Below, one piece after another: positions 1-7,450 of a DNA stretch of 14,494 nt. The translations under genes were made by a program, and so were the position numbers. The DNA comes from Chloroflexota bacterium (GTDB taxonomy: Bacteria; Chloroflexota; Anaerolineae; Promineifilales; Promineifilaceae). Location of the stretch: contig JAAEOP010001254.1 in NCBI GenBank assembly GCA_024223125.1, positions 1-14,494 on the forward strand, written 5' to 3'. Position 1 is the first letter of the stretch. Each line of letters starts with the position of its first letter. The notes beneath the pieces were generated by a model. It made no database searches and was not told the DNA's origin. It saw nothing but the letters and a program-made list of their open reading frames with translations.

Positions 1-283
1 CAGCCGCGGCCGCATTGATCCAGGGTTGGAAATCGGCCGGGGCCAGGTTGGGGAAGTGCAGCAGGGCGTTGGTGATGTCCCCTTTGGGATCGATCATCAG
101 AGCCGGGGTATGGTTGAGGGCTGCTTCTTCCAGCAAGTCCAGACAAAGGCCGGTTTTACCGGAGCCGGTCATGCCCACTACAAAAGCATGGGTGGTCAGA
201 TCGTCGGCGTTGTATTGATACGGCCGTTGGTCGGAACTATCTGCCAATCGGCCCAGGTAAAAGTTTGGATTGTTTTTGCTCAT
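1..283 (-). CDS. HerA/FtsK-like P-loop ATPase, N-terminal fragment (runs off left edge)
   Basis: Only the first 94 codons are present; the gene continues past base 1. It starts at ATG 283 (reading left), preceded by a GAGGA ribosome site about 8 bases upstream. Residues 37-44 are a Walker A loop (GMTGSGKT), following the phrase TTHAFVV that is typical of HerA/VirB4-like ATPases. Residues 65-70 (DPKGDI) match the conserved segment after the first strand in this family, where these proteins load nucleotide to drive DNA or protein translocation. The beginning (NPNFYLGR) also fits the common full-length start of these roughly 800-residue ATP-binding proteins. Two ACGGCCGT/CGGCCG-type words mark it as native. 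HerA partners of SIR2 exist in defence, but this gene is 7 kb from the SIR2 gene and in a separate unit, so no link is claimed. A general DNA-pumping helicase is the most likely role. Confidence 0.75.
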   Translation of the reverse strand, partial: MSKNNPNFYLGRLADSSDQRPYQYNADDLTTHAFVVGMTGSGKTGLCLDLLEEAALNHTPALMIDPKGDITNALLHFPNLAPADFQPWINAAAA

Positions 284-326
284 TGTCTATTCCTCTAGCC
301 ACAGTCTACTCAAGAGTGTGCTGCCA

Positions 327-350
327 ATCAACTCATCAACTCATCAACTT
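327..350. repeat. Tandem 8-bp repeat (atcaactc x3)
   Basis: Three head-to-tail copies of ATCAACTC, the last ending in TT, lie in the spacer upstream of the ATPase gene. This resembles the other iterated short words in the intergenic gaps of this window and probably arises by replication slippage. Confidence 0.8.
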
Positions 351-443
351 GCACACTTACCATGCTATCATGCGCCCACAATGTCTTTTAATACAGATGG
401 TTTTTGCCGCCTACGCTTGCCTGTGTTACCATCCAATTTGCAC

Positions 444-464
444 TATTTATTATTTATTATTTAT
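444..464. repeat. Tandem 7-bp repeat (tatttat x3)
   Basis: Three perfect copies of TATTTAT. The related word ACTATTTAT occurs at 442-450, 481-489 and 525-533, and in inverted form (AATAAATAG) at 508-516. Confidence 0.8.
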
Positions 465-507
465 TGGCTGGCCTGCATCTACTATTTATAAATTTCTGCG
501 CTTTGGG

Positions 508-534
508 AATAAATAGACAAGATTACTATTTATT
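508..534. repeat. 9-bp perfect inverted repeat (stem-loop)
   Basis: AATAAATAG (508-516) and CTATTTATT (526-534) are perfect complements around a 9-base loop. The stem is AT-rich and weak, and no U tract follows, so it is not a terminator on its own. Confidence 0.6.
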
Positions 535-557
535 GTTTGAGACTTTGTAAACTGTGT

Positions 558-600
558 GGCAATGTCTTTGTAAGCAACCATTTTCGCCGTAAACATTGTC
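558..600 (+). other. Possible stem-loop in leader
   Basis: GGCAATGT (558-565) pairs with ACATTGTC (593-600), allowing one G-U pair, around a 27-base loop that contains GTAAGCAACC. It lies directly upstream of the terminator-like hairpin at 633-662, so the two could form one structured leader or small RNA. No known riboswitch consensus was recognised. Confidence 0.3.
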
Positions 601-632
601 AGTTTTGCGAGATTCACAACATGATTGGTAGC

Positions 633-672
633 AGGTGAATGTACAGGTCTGTATGTTCACCTTTTTATTTTA
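633..672 (+). terminator. Intrinsic terminator-like hairpin with no gene upstream on the same strand
   Basis: Bases 633-645 and 650-662 form a 13-pair stem (11 Watson-Crick and 2 G-U pairs) around the tetraloop GGTC, followed by TTTTATTTTAT. That is the shape of a plus-strand rho-independent terminator. No plus-strand coding gene precedes it, so it either ends a small RNA starting in 284-630 or acts as an attenuator about 70 bases upstream of the PIN-TRAM start codon. On the opposite strand the T tract is on the wrong side. Confidence 0.55.
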
Positions 673-732
673 TAGACACATTCTCCACCATGAAGTTCAG
701 ATCAGGCCCATATCAGCAGGACATTCGACCAT

Positions 733-1788
733 ATGAAATTGAGCGTTGAATTTATCTTTAGAATTTTAGGGGCCATAGTGGGCACGGTGGCTGGCGCTTT
801 TATCGGAAATCAACTTTCAGCTTTTTTTGAGGGGACTCAAGAAGCATATGCGATTGTTTTTGGTTTGTTGGGCTGTTTAATTGGTTTGATTCTGACGCCG
901 TATGTGACAATACGGCCGCTGCGTCACGTCAGCCGCCGGCTCTCCAATATGCCCCCAGAGCGATTGGTAGCTATCATTATTGGTCTGTTTATGGGGTTGC
1001 TGGCGGCGGCTCTCATCTCTTTACCATTGGCCCTGCTTGGTTCGCCATTTCGGCAGGTATTGCCGCTGGCAGCCGCCATTATATTTTGCTATCTAGGCGT
1101 GGTCATTATGGTGGCTCGTCAAAAAGATTTGCAGGACTTTTTTGGCGGCATTCGGCCCACCATTGGTGGGAATGGCGGCAGTTCAAACAGCCCCGTGCCG
1201 GAACAATATATTTTATTGGACACCAGCGTTATTATTGACGGCCGTATCGCCGACATCAGCAAAACTGGGTTCATTCGCGGTACTTTGTTAGTGCCCAACT
1301 TCATCTTGTCTGAACTGCAATACATTGCCGATAGTCCTGACCATTTGCGCCGAGGACGCGGCCGTTTGGGCTTAGAAGTTCTCAGTAATCTGCAAAACGA
1401 AGCCCCCATCCCCACCAAAATTACCGACATGGATGTGTCTGAAGTGCGCGAGGCAGACAGTAAGTTGGTGGCCTTAGCCAAACATCTGCATTGTCCCATC
1501 ATGACCAATGATTACAATCTCAACCGGGTGGCTGAATTACAAGGCGTTATCGTTCTCAACATCAATGATTTGGCCAACGCCATTAAAGTAACCATGCTGC
1601 CCGGCGAAAAATTGACCATCAAGATTATTCAGGAAGGGCGTGAACCGGGACAAGGGGTTGGCTTTTTGAAGGATGGGACGATGGTGGTTGTGGAAGACGG
1701 CCGTAATCTACTACACAAAACACTCAGTGTAACTGTTACAAAAGTGCTGCAAACGTCGGCCGGCCGTATGATATTTGCTAAGACATAA
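733..1788 (+). CDS. YacL-type membrane PIN-TRAM protein
   Basis: This 351-residue protein has the full architecture of the B. subtilis YacL family: hydrophobic membrane segments at about 8-30, 38-60, 78-103 and 108-128, then a PIN-like nuclease fold at about 158-285, and a TRAM RNA-binding domain at 288-347. The acidic PIN residues are visible: D163 in LLDTSVIIDGR, E194 in LSELQYIAD, D242 in READSKL and D260 in MTNDYNLN. An intact set suggests a metal-dependent RNase tethered at the membrane, though the substrate is unknown in this family. The start ATG 733 has AGGA at 718-721, a rather long spacing of 11 bases. The ATG at 690 is out of frame. In many bacteria this gene sits near genes such as cysS, as it does here with a 71-base spacer. 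Confidence 0.88.
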   Translation: MKLSVEFIFRILGAIVGTVAGAFIGNQLSAFFEGTQEAYAIVFGLLGCLIGLILTPYVTIRPLRHVSRRLSNMPPERLVAIIIGLFMGLLAAALISLPLALLGSPFRQVLPLAAAIIFCYLGVVIMVARQKDLQDFFGGIRPTIGGNGGSSNSPVPEQYILLDTSVIIDGRIADISKTGFIRGTLLVPNFILSELQYIADSPDHLRRGRGRLGLEVLSNLQNEAPIPTKITDMDVSEVREADSKLVALAKHLHCPIMTNDYNLNRVAELQGVIVLNINDLANAIKVTMLPGEKLTIKIIQEGREPGQGVGFLKDGTMVVVEDGRNLLHKTLSVTVTKVLQTSAGRMIFAKT

Positions 1789-1790
1789 AG

Positions 1791-1814
1791 TTTGCAAGTG
1801 GCAGGTTTGCAAGT
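1791..1814. repeat. Direct repeat tttgcaagt x2 in the PIN-TRAM/cysS spacer
   Basis: TTTGCAAGT occurs at 1791-1799 and 1806-1814, separated by GGCAGG-like sequence, right after the PIN-TRAM stop codon. It is another iterated-word spacer. No T-box or other leader was seen ahead of cysS. Confidence 0.6.
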
Positions 1815-1859
1815 AACTGACCCCAGCATAGGCACGATTGACATAAATAAGGACGTATG

Positions 1860-3302
1860 ATGAGCTTGAAAATATATAATGTTTTATCCCGCGAAAAAGA
1901 GCTGTTTGTGCCGCTTCAAGAAGGCAAAGTTAACATCTATGTTTGTGGGCCAACTGTTTATGATTATTCCCATATCGGCCACGCCAAAACTTATGTTGGC
2001 TTCGATGTGGTAGTGCGTTATTTGCGCTACAGTGGCTATGACGTGATGTATGTGCAAAATATCACCGATGTAGGCCATATTTTGGATACGGGTGAAGATC
2101 GTGTCTTGAAAAAGGCTCGTCAACTTTCTGCTTTACCCATGCAAATTGTGGAAACTTATATGCGTGACTATTTTGCGGATATGGATGCGTTAGGTGTACA
2201 GCGCCCAGATATTAGCCCCCGTGCCAGCGGCCACATCCCTGAACAAATCGGCATGATTGAGGAGTTAATCCAAAAAGAACATGCCTATGTGGTCAATGGG
2301 AATGTGTATTTTGATGTCTCTTCTTTCCCGGAATATGGTAAGTTAAGCGGCCGTATCATCGAAGACTTGGCCGAAGGGACACGGGAAACGGTGCGGGAAG
2401 AAAAGAACCATCCGGCCGATTTTGCTCTGTGGAAAAGAGCCGAACCGGAACATATTATGCGCTGGCCTAGCCCCTGGGGAGAAGGTTTCCCTGGCTGGCA
2501 TGTAGAATGCTCGGCCATGGCCAATAAATATTTGGGAGCCACATTTGATATTCACGGTGGCGGTATTGATAACATCTTCCCCCATAATGAATGTGAAATT
2601 GCCCAGAGTGAAGCGGCCCATGGCGAGACATTTGCTCGTTATTGGATGTTGGCCGGCTCGTTGACGCTGGATAGTGTGAAGATGAGTAAAAGTTTGGGCA
2701 ATTCGGTGACGATTAATGAGGCGTTGACAAAATGGCGGCCGGAAGCGATTCGAGCCTTTATGTTGTCCAGCCATTATAGCAATCCCATTGATTTTTCCAA
2801 TGAAGCGGTGGAAGCGGCCACCAAAGGGTGGCAGCGTTTGTGGGGAGCGGTCACATTGGTGCGAGAACAATTGCGCCAGGCGCCTGAGGGGGATATTTCT
2901 TCGGAGACGTCCTTAATGCTGGATGCAACCAAAGCGGCATTTATAGAAAAGATGGATGATGATTTTAATGCTCCGGCTGCGGTGGCGGCGCTGCAAGATT
3001 TAACGCGGCAGGTAAACGGCATGATCAATGAACAGGGGCCGCAAACGAAAGGAACGTTGACGGCCGTTGACCAACTTTACCGGGAGCTAGGCGGCGACGT
3101 GCTAGGCATTATCCCCGATCAGGCGGAAGCAAGTGTGGATGCGGAACGGGAAGATGGTTTGATTCGCCTGCTGATTGATTTGCGGGCACAAATACGAGCC
3201 AATAAAGATTGGGAGATGGCAGACCAGATTCGCAATCAGTTGAAAGAATTGGGCGTGGTTTTGGAAGATCGCGCCAATGGAACCATTTGGAAGATAGAAT
3301 AG
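1860..3302 (+). CDS. cysS: Cysteinyl-tRNA synthetase
   Basis: It charges tRNA-Cys in the cytoplasm (class I aminoacyl-tRNA synthetase). Numbering from the chosen start (480 aa), the HIGH signature is at 38-41 and KMSKS at 274-278. The four zinc ligands that select cysteine are all present with the E. coli spacing: C29 in CGPTV, C217 in WHVEC, H242 in FPHNE and E246. Length and C-terminal anticodon-binding helices are complete. Two ATGs are adjacent, at 1857 and 1860. AAGGA at 1849-1853 is 6 bases from the second but only 3 from the first, so 1860 is preferred, giving MSLKIYN. The gene is probably cotranscribed with the PIN-TRAM gene upstream and the SpoU methylase downstream (43-base spacer), since no promoter was seen between them. 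Confidence 0.97.
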   Translation: MSLKIYNVLSREKELFVPLQEGKVNIYVCGPTVYDYSHIGHAKTYVGFDVVVRYLRYSGYDVMYVQNITDVGHILDTGEDRVLKKARQLSALPMQIVETYMRDYFADMDALGVQRPDISPRASGHIPEQIGMIEELIQKEHAYVVNGNVYFDVSSFPEYGKLSGRIIEDLAEGTRETVREEKNHPADFALWKRAEPEHIMRWPSPWGEGFPGWHVECSAMANKYLGATFDIHGGGIDNIFPHNECEIAQSEAAHGETFARYWMLAGSLTLDSVKMSKSLGNSVTINEALTKWRPEAIRAFMLSSHYSNPIDFSNEAVEAATKGWQRLWGAVTLVREQLRQAPEGDISSETSLMLDATKAAFIEKMDDDFNAPAAVAALQDLTRQVNGMINEQGPQTKGTLTAVDQLYRELGGDVLGIIPDQAEASVDAEREDGLIRLLIDLRAQIRANKDWEMADQIRNQLKELGVVLEDRANGTIWKIE

Positions 3303-3336
3303 AGATTGAGAGATTATCTCCAATCTCCCAATCTCT
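3301..3336. repeat. 15-bp inverted repeat made of iterated agagatt/aatctc words
   Basis: Bases 3301-3315 pair with 3322-3336 with one mismatch around a 6-base loop. The whole cysS-rlmB spacer (3301-3345) is built from repeats of AATCTC(C/T) and its complement. There is no U tract, so it is not a classic terminator. The arm overlaps the last bases of the cysS stop codon and ends 9 bases before the next ATG. Confidence 0.7.
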
Positions 3337-3345
3337 AATCTCCCC

Positions 3346-4089
3346 ATGAAAGAATACTTAATACGACGAAATACAGTTCTGGAGGCGCTGCGGGGCAGTC
3401 GTCGCCAGATTTTTTGTTTGTGGTTGCAAAAGGGGTTGGCGGGGAAGGTTACACGGCCGTTTACCACCGCTGCCCAATCTCGAAACATTCCCATTAAAAC
3501 GGCCGACAAAAGCAAACTCTCCAATCTGGCTCAAGATGGCTCTCATCAAGGGGCAGTTTTGGAAGTGGGGCCATATGTGTACAGTGATGTTAGCGAGATA
3601 TTGGCTGTCGCGGCCGACCGGGGAGAGAAGCCATTTGTTCTGCTGCTAGATTTGCTGCACGGACCGCAAAATATTGGCGCTTTGTTACGCACGGCCGAAA
3701 TTGTGGGTACACATGGGGTCATTCTGCAAGATCGCCGGGCGCCAGATATAACGACGGCCGTTGTGCAATATTCGGCCGGTGCGGCTGAGCATCTACACAT
3801 CGCCCAGGTCACCAATCTTGTGCAAACAATGAAGCAATTACAGCAGGCTGGTTTGTGGCTGGTGGGGATGGATTTAGCGGCCGGGGCGCAGCCCATGCCA
3901 GAGGTGGACCTGAATATACCCATTGGCATTGTGGTGGGACATGAAGGGCAGGGCATGAGGCGACTGGTACGGAAAAGCTGTGATATTCGGCTGACGCTGC
4001 CGCAAAAGGGTGAGGTAGAATCATTGAATGCGGCCGTGGCCGGCTCTATTCTTTTGTACCAGGCCTGGCAGGCGCGGGGCTATAGTTGA
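3346..4089 (+). CDS. rlmB: TrmH/SpoU family RNA 2'-O-methyltransferase (RlmB-like)
   Basis: It is predicted to methylate a ribose 2'-OH in 23S rRNA (the RlmB Gm2251 type) using S-adenosylmethionine. The N-terminal L30e-like substrate-binding domain covers about 1-80 (NTVLEALRG) and the SPOUT trefoil-knot domain about 95-245. All three SpoU motifs are intact: motif 1 at 102-116 with N109 and R115, motif 2 at 193-205 with E200 in GHEGQGM, and motif 3 at 219-231 with S226 and N228 in GEVESLNAA. The phrase YSAGAAEHL is typical of RlmB/TrmH-G members. Length (247) is normal. The ATG at 3346 lies directly after the CT-rich spacer repeat and has no purine-rich ribosome site, which suggests leaderless-like or coupled initiation. 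The exact target could instead be a tRNA. Confidence 0.9.
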   Translation: MKEYLIRRNTVLEALRGSRRQIFCLWLQKGLAGKVTRPFTTAAQSRNIPIKTADKSKLSNLAQDGSHQGAVLEVGPYVYSDVSEILAVAADRGEKPFVLLLDLLHGPQNIGALLRTAEIVGTHGVILQDRRAPDITTAVVQYSAGAAEHLHIAQVTNLVQTMKQLQQAGLWLVGMDLAAGAQPMPEVDLNIPIGIVVGHEGQGMRRLVRKSCDIRLTLPQKGEVESLNAAVAGSILLYQAWQARGYS

Positions 4090-4102
4090 CAATATTATTT
4101 GA

Positions 4103-4120
4103 CTACAATGGATTTTGTAG
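4103..4120. terminator. Weak hairpin between converging genes
   Basis: CTACAA (4103-4108) and TTGTAG (4115-4120) form a 6-bp stem in the 38-base gap between the converging rlmB and STAND genes. There is no strong U tract on either side. It could serve as a poor bidirectional terminator. Confidence 0.3.
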
Positions 4121-4127
4121 ATGTTGG

Positions 4128-7100
4128 TTAGCGGATGAGCCAGATAACGACGCGGCCGTCTCCTAAACTGGCGGCTAAACGGTTGGTAGCAGGATGATAG
4201 GCAACGGCCGTAACTCGTTTATCGCCATCCATCACCAGAGGCTGGGCTTCCCAATTAGATGTATCCCATTGATAAACCAGGTGATCATCTGTTCCCGCGG
4301 CTAGATGCCGGCCATCGGCGCTAAAAGCCAATGAACGGGCAGTTGTGCCTAATTCGGCCAAAACCTGACCATCGGGATCGGCCGTCTCTTGGGAAGTGGG
4401 ATATGTATATGACAAAATGTTCCATAAGCGAACAGTGCCATCGGAACTGGATGTTGCCAGCCATTTTCCATCGGGGCTAAAGGCAACGCCAAACGCCCAA
4501 TCATTGTGGCGCAAGGCGCCAACTTCCACAGGTTCGGAAGCTGTCAAATCCCATAAATGTACACTTCTGTCCCAGGCAGCAGTGGCCAGAATTTTTCCAT
4601 CGGGACTATAAGCTACATTGAAAACTGTATCGTCATGGGGCAGCACAGCTACATTTTGCCGTCGTGATGACATAGACCAGAGGCGAACTGTATTGTCCTG
4701 ACTGGCCGTCGCCAAATTGGTTCCATCCGGGCTGAAAGCAATATCCCAAATCCAATCCAAGTGGCTGGGTTCACCATTTTGCAAAACAATTACCTCGTTA
4801 TCATTCGAGCCAATTGGCCAGACGCGAATGGTTAAATCTTTTCCGGCCGAGGCCAGCCAACGGCCGTCGGGGCTAAAAGCGAGTCCCAAAACGCTGTCTG
4901 TGTGTCCCTGTAGTTCCTGGGGTGGCAGCGTTAAATCTTGCATGTCCTGCAGGTGAATGAGGTCGTCATCACCGCCGGAAGCCAGCCAACGTCCATCGGG
5001 ACTAAAAGCCACATCCCAGGTCACCCCTTTATGGGTTGTAAATGTATGTAACGCTTCGCCGCGGAAAACCATTTCCACATTAAGCGTTTCTAAAAGTTCA
5101 GCCAGCGGCGTCATCAGGGAATAATCTTCCAGACCGGCCGTATTGGTAACAATACCCAGCGCATACCCATCTTTAGTGATGACCAACGCCCCTTCATCGC
5201 CAAAATTCAGCCGATCGGCAACGGCGAAGGGAGCGGTGACTATGCCGTTTTGGGTGAGCATTTCACAACCGTCGGGGCAGGTGAAAATGGTAGATTCTTT
5301 GATGCCCGCTGTACGGCCGACAACCAAAACCTCCATGCCATCTTCCGGCTCGCGTGTACCCAAAATGGGGCCGATGCCGGGTACGGTGGTTTGGAAGGAG
5401 ACGTCGGGTAAAAGCTGTGCCTTTTCAATCAATGTCACCGCATCAACAGGAGTGATGATAGGTGTAATCCCCGTTTGTTCAATAGGCGCCAGCGATTCTA
5501 CCAGGACAATGTATCCTGTTTGGGCCACAACATTTTCAATCTGTCCGCCATCAATGGGGCTGGGCTGTAAAATCTGCGTAAGCGGCTCATTCAAAACACT
5601 AACTGGGCCGAGTAAATAATAATTGCCCTCGCTGTCCTTGACAAAAGCGCTGAGTGTACCGGCCGTAGCTGATTTTAATGACCCAATGCTGATGCCGGGC
5701 TGCAACGGCCGTACCGGTTCCCGCGCTCTGGAAAAATCTTCGGCTGTTTTGGTGGCTTCGGCGGAGGTCAGTGTTGCCTGAGCGTCAGAGGTGGCACGGG
5801 CAATCCCTTCTATTGTTGCCGTTTCGGCAGCGGCGACAATTTCGGCCTCAATTGTTTGTTGGGCGACGGCCGTTTGAGCGGCCGCTGTTTCTCGGAGTTC
5901 AGCTTCACGGGTGGCGGCGTCATTGGCATTTGCCTGAACTGTGGACGTTTCCGCTATGGTTGTTTCGGCAATGGCCGCCGTAGATTGAGCATCGGCGGCC
6001 ATCGCTTCTTGGGCTGTGGCTGTGCCCAACACCTCTGTGGCCGCTTCATCAACGACGGCCACATAAGCGGTTGCCGTTTGCCCCACACTTACATTGTCGT
6101 TGCCTCCATTGCTCAATTGGATCAGGAATAATACTAAGAAACTGCAAATAGCAACCAGGGCAATGATGCCCACGGCCGTGGTAGCGATACGCCGTATACG
6201 ATGGATACGGGCCTGCTGTCGGTCATATTGCCATTGCTGGTTCGATGTTTGAATGGGATCGATCAGCCGGTCATGGGTTAATTCATACCAGCGGGAACCG
6301 GCCCGGAATTCACCGCGAATGATGTGCATGTTTTCTAGCGTTTGCACGGCCGTGTTACCGATACCGGCCGTGTTACTGGTTCCCCGATACACTGTGCTTC
6401 GTGTACCGGCCGGCGTAATTAAAGACGCTTCAAACCATTGCCGCAGCGCTTCTTCATCCACACCCGCCTGGGGCAATGCCCGGCCGACTGCCCGCTCATA
6501 AAAGCTGGAAAGCGCCTGGTCTACATCCCCAAAAGCCCGTAAATGCTCCTCGGTAATAAGGGTGACATTATCTGGCAAATCTTCCCACAAGTTTTGGCAC
6601 ACCACTTGTAACTGTACTGGTTCCACAAACTCGCCTGTTACCGTTTGCAGTTCGCCAGAAAGTGATTCCAGACGCACGGTTCGCAAATCTTCCACTAACT
6701 GCTCGGCTACGCCGGGGGCAAAGGCGCTGTCTGTATTATTGAGAGGGCCGCGCACGGCCGCTAAAGCAGCGCCTGGCCGCATTCGTTCCAGCCGGAAACG
6801 GGTACGCAAATGTCGGGGCAGTAGATGAGCGTAAGGCTCAAGCTGGGCTACATAATCTTCACGCAAGGAAAAGACAACCCGCAGTAAAGGGTCTTCCTTC
6901 AAAGCGCGGCTAATCTGATTGAGGAAGCTCTCCCGTTCTGGCCAGCGGGCAGGGTAGGTAGTGAAAAGCTCTTCAAATTGATCGAAGATAATGACGCGCG
7001 GCCGTTCATAACCAAACTCGTCTTCAGGATGCGGCCGTGCGGCCAGAAATTCAGCAATTGTTTGGGTAGACAATTCGGCCGCGTCTGTCTCTTCTCCCGT

Positions 7101-7409
7101 CCAGCTAAGGAGGGTATAGAAGGTATAGATATTGCTAATTTCATCGGCGTTGACCTTTTCTAATTCTGGCCCTTGCACACGAGCAAACGGAAACACCTCA
7201 AAGCCTTCATCTTCCAGCAGGGGCGTCACCTGGGCGTTTAACAGAGAGGTTTTGCCGGCCCCAGATTGAGCATACAAAACCAAAGTGCGATTGGCCACGA
7301 TGAGCGACAGCAGTTCATTCGATTCCTGGTCACGGCCGAAAAAGCGATCACTATCTTGCCGTTCAAACGGCCGCGGGCCAACATAAGGGTTTTGCGAATT
7401 ATCAATCAT
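4128..7409 (-). CDS. Transmembrane nSTAND1-type NTPase with pseudo-trypsin domain and WD40 propeller
   Basis: A 1093-residue multidomain protein, read right to left. Residues 8-400 are an nSTAND1-type NTPase: NPYVGPRPFE lead, Walker A GAGKTS at 50-55, Walker B VIIFDQFEE at 139-147, and the winged-helix tail phrase YELTHDRL at 376-382. A basic stretch (RIHRIRR, 401-407) precedes one membrane helix at about 408-431, so the NTPase should be cytoplasmic and the rest outside. Residues 445-560 are an Ala/Thr/Glu-rich stalk. Residues 580-782 look like a chymotrypsin-fold domain whose catalytic His and Ser positions are S604 and E739, while D656 remains, so it is probably inactive. Residues 790-1093 hold seven WD40 repeats. 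The ATG at 7409 has a weak GGGA site 8 bases upstream. The gene follows the SIR2 gene by 41 bases in the same orientation, presumably one transcript. It is likely the sensor/switch of a conflict system. Confidence 0.9.
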   Translation of the reverse strand: MIDNSQNPYVGPRPFERQDSDRFFGRDQESNELLSLIVANRTLVLYAQSGAGKTSLLNAQVTPLLEDEGFEVFPFARVQGPELEKVNADEISNIYTFYTLLSWTGEETDAAELSTQTIAEFLAARPHPEDEFGYERPRVIIFDQFEELFTTYPARWPERESFLNQISRALKEDPLLRVVFSLREDYVAQLEPYAHLLPRHLRTRFRLERMRPGAALAAVRGPLNNTDSAFAPGVAEQLVEDLRTVRLESLSGELQTVTGEFVEPVQLQVVCQNLWEDLPDNVTLITEEHLRAFGDVDQALSSFYERAVGRALPQAGVDEEALRQWFEASLITPAGTRSTVYRGTSNTAGIGNTAVQTLENMHIIRGEFRAGSRWYELTHDRLIDPIQTSNQQWQYDRQQARIHRIRRIATTAVGIIALVAICSFLVLFLIQLSNGGNDNVSVGQTATAYVAVVDEAATEVLGTATAQEAMAADAQSTAAIAETTIAETSTVQANANDAATREAELRETAAAQTAVAQQTIEAEIVAAAETATIEGIARATSDAQATLTSAEATKTAEDFSRAREPVRPLQPGISIGSLKSATAGTLSAFVKDSEGNYYLLGPVSVLNEPLTQILQPSPIDGGQIENVVAQTGYIVLVESLAPIEQTGITPIITPVDAVTLIEKAQLLPDVSFQTTVPGIGPILGTREPEDGMEVLVVGRTAGIKESTIFTCPDGCEMLTQNGIVTAPFAVADRLNFGDEGALVITKDGYALGIVTNTAGLEDYSLMTPLAELLETLNVEMVFRGEALHTFTTHKGVTWDVAFSPDGRWLASGGDDDLIHLQDMQDLTLPPQELQGHTDSVLGLAFSPDGRWLASAGKDLTIRVWPIGSNDNEVIVLQNGEPSHLDWIWDIAFSPDGTNLATASQDNTVRLWSMSSRRQNVAVLPHDDTVFNVAYSPDGKILATAAWDRSVHLWDLTASEPVEVGALRHNDWAFGVAFSPDGKWLATSSSDGTVRLWNILSYTYPTSQETADPDGQVLAELGTTARSLAFSADGRHLAAGTDDHLVYQWDTSNWEAQPLVMDGDKRVTAVAYHPATNRLAASLGDGRVVIWLIR
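4131..5042 (-). repeat. Seven WD40 repeats (DNA-level internal repeats)
   Basis: These bases encode residues 790-1093. The core phrase (V)AFSPDG.WLA recurs, and a near-identical 17-base word (ccatcgggactaaaagc and variants) recurs near 4313, 4469, 4598, 4721, 4863 and 4993. The seven repeats begin at about residues 793, 836, 883, 925, 969, 1021 and 1064, enough to close a seven-bladed propeller. The central five are very regular and the first and last are more divergent. Confidence 0.85.
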
Positions 7410-7450
7410 GCTTCATATCCCAATGCGGAATACGGATAACGAACCACATT

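Larger units (their letters stand above)
284..732. other. Non-coding AT-rich spacer with short tandem words and three stem-loops
   Basis: No convincing gene lies in these 449 bases between two divergent genes. The small reading frames here have no ribosome site or protein-like composition. The spacer holds a tandem 8-mer (327-350), a tandem 7-mer (444-464), a repeated word ACTATTTAT (442-450, 481-489, 525-533), and hairpins at 508-534, 558-600 and 633-662. It must contain promoters for the divergent ATPase and PIN-TRAM genes, but no clear -35/-10 pair stood out among the AT-rich words. Confidence 0.6.

Noticed and set aside
15..516. Plus-strand reading frames at the left end
   Set aside because: They are shadows of the minus-strand ATPase or lie in low-complexity spacer; no ribosome sites or domain patterns.
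1838..1859. TTGACA at 1838 as a cysS promoter
   Set aside because: It is only about 20 bases before the start codon, leaving no room for a -10 element and leader.
5143..6131. Plus-strand frames opposite the STAND gene (for example 5143-5619, 5856-6131)
   Set aside because: They mirror the minus-strand coding sequence, including its Ala/Thr tract, and have Cys/Arg-rich, non-protein-like compositions.
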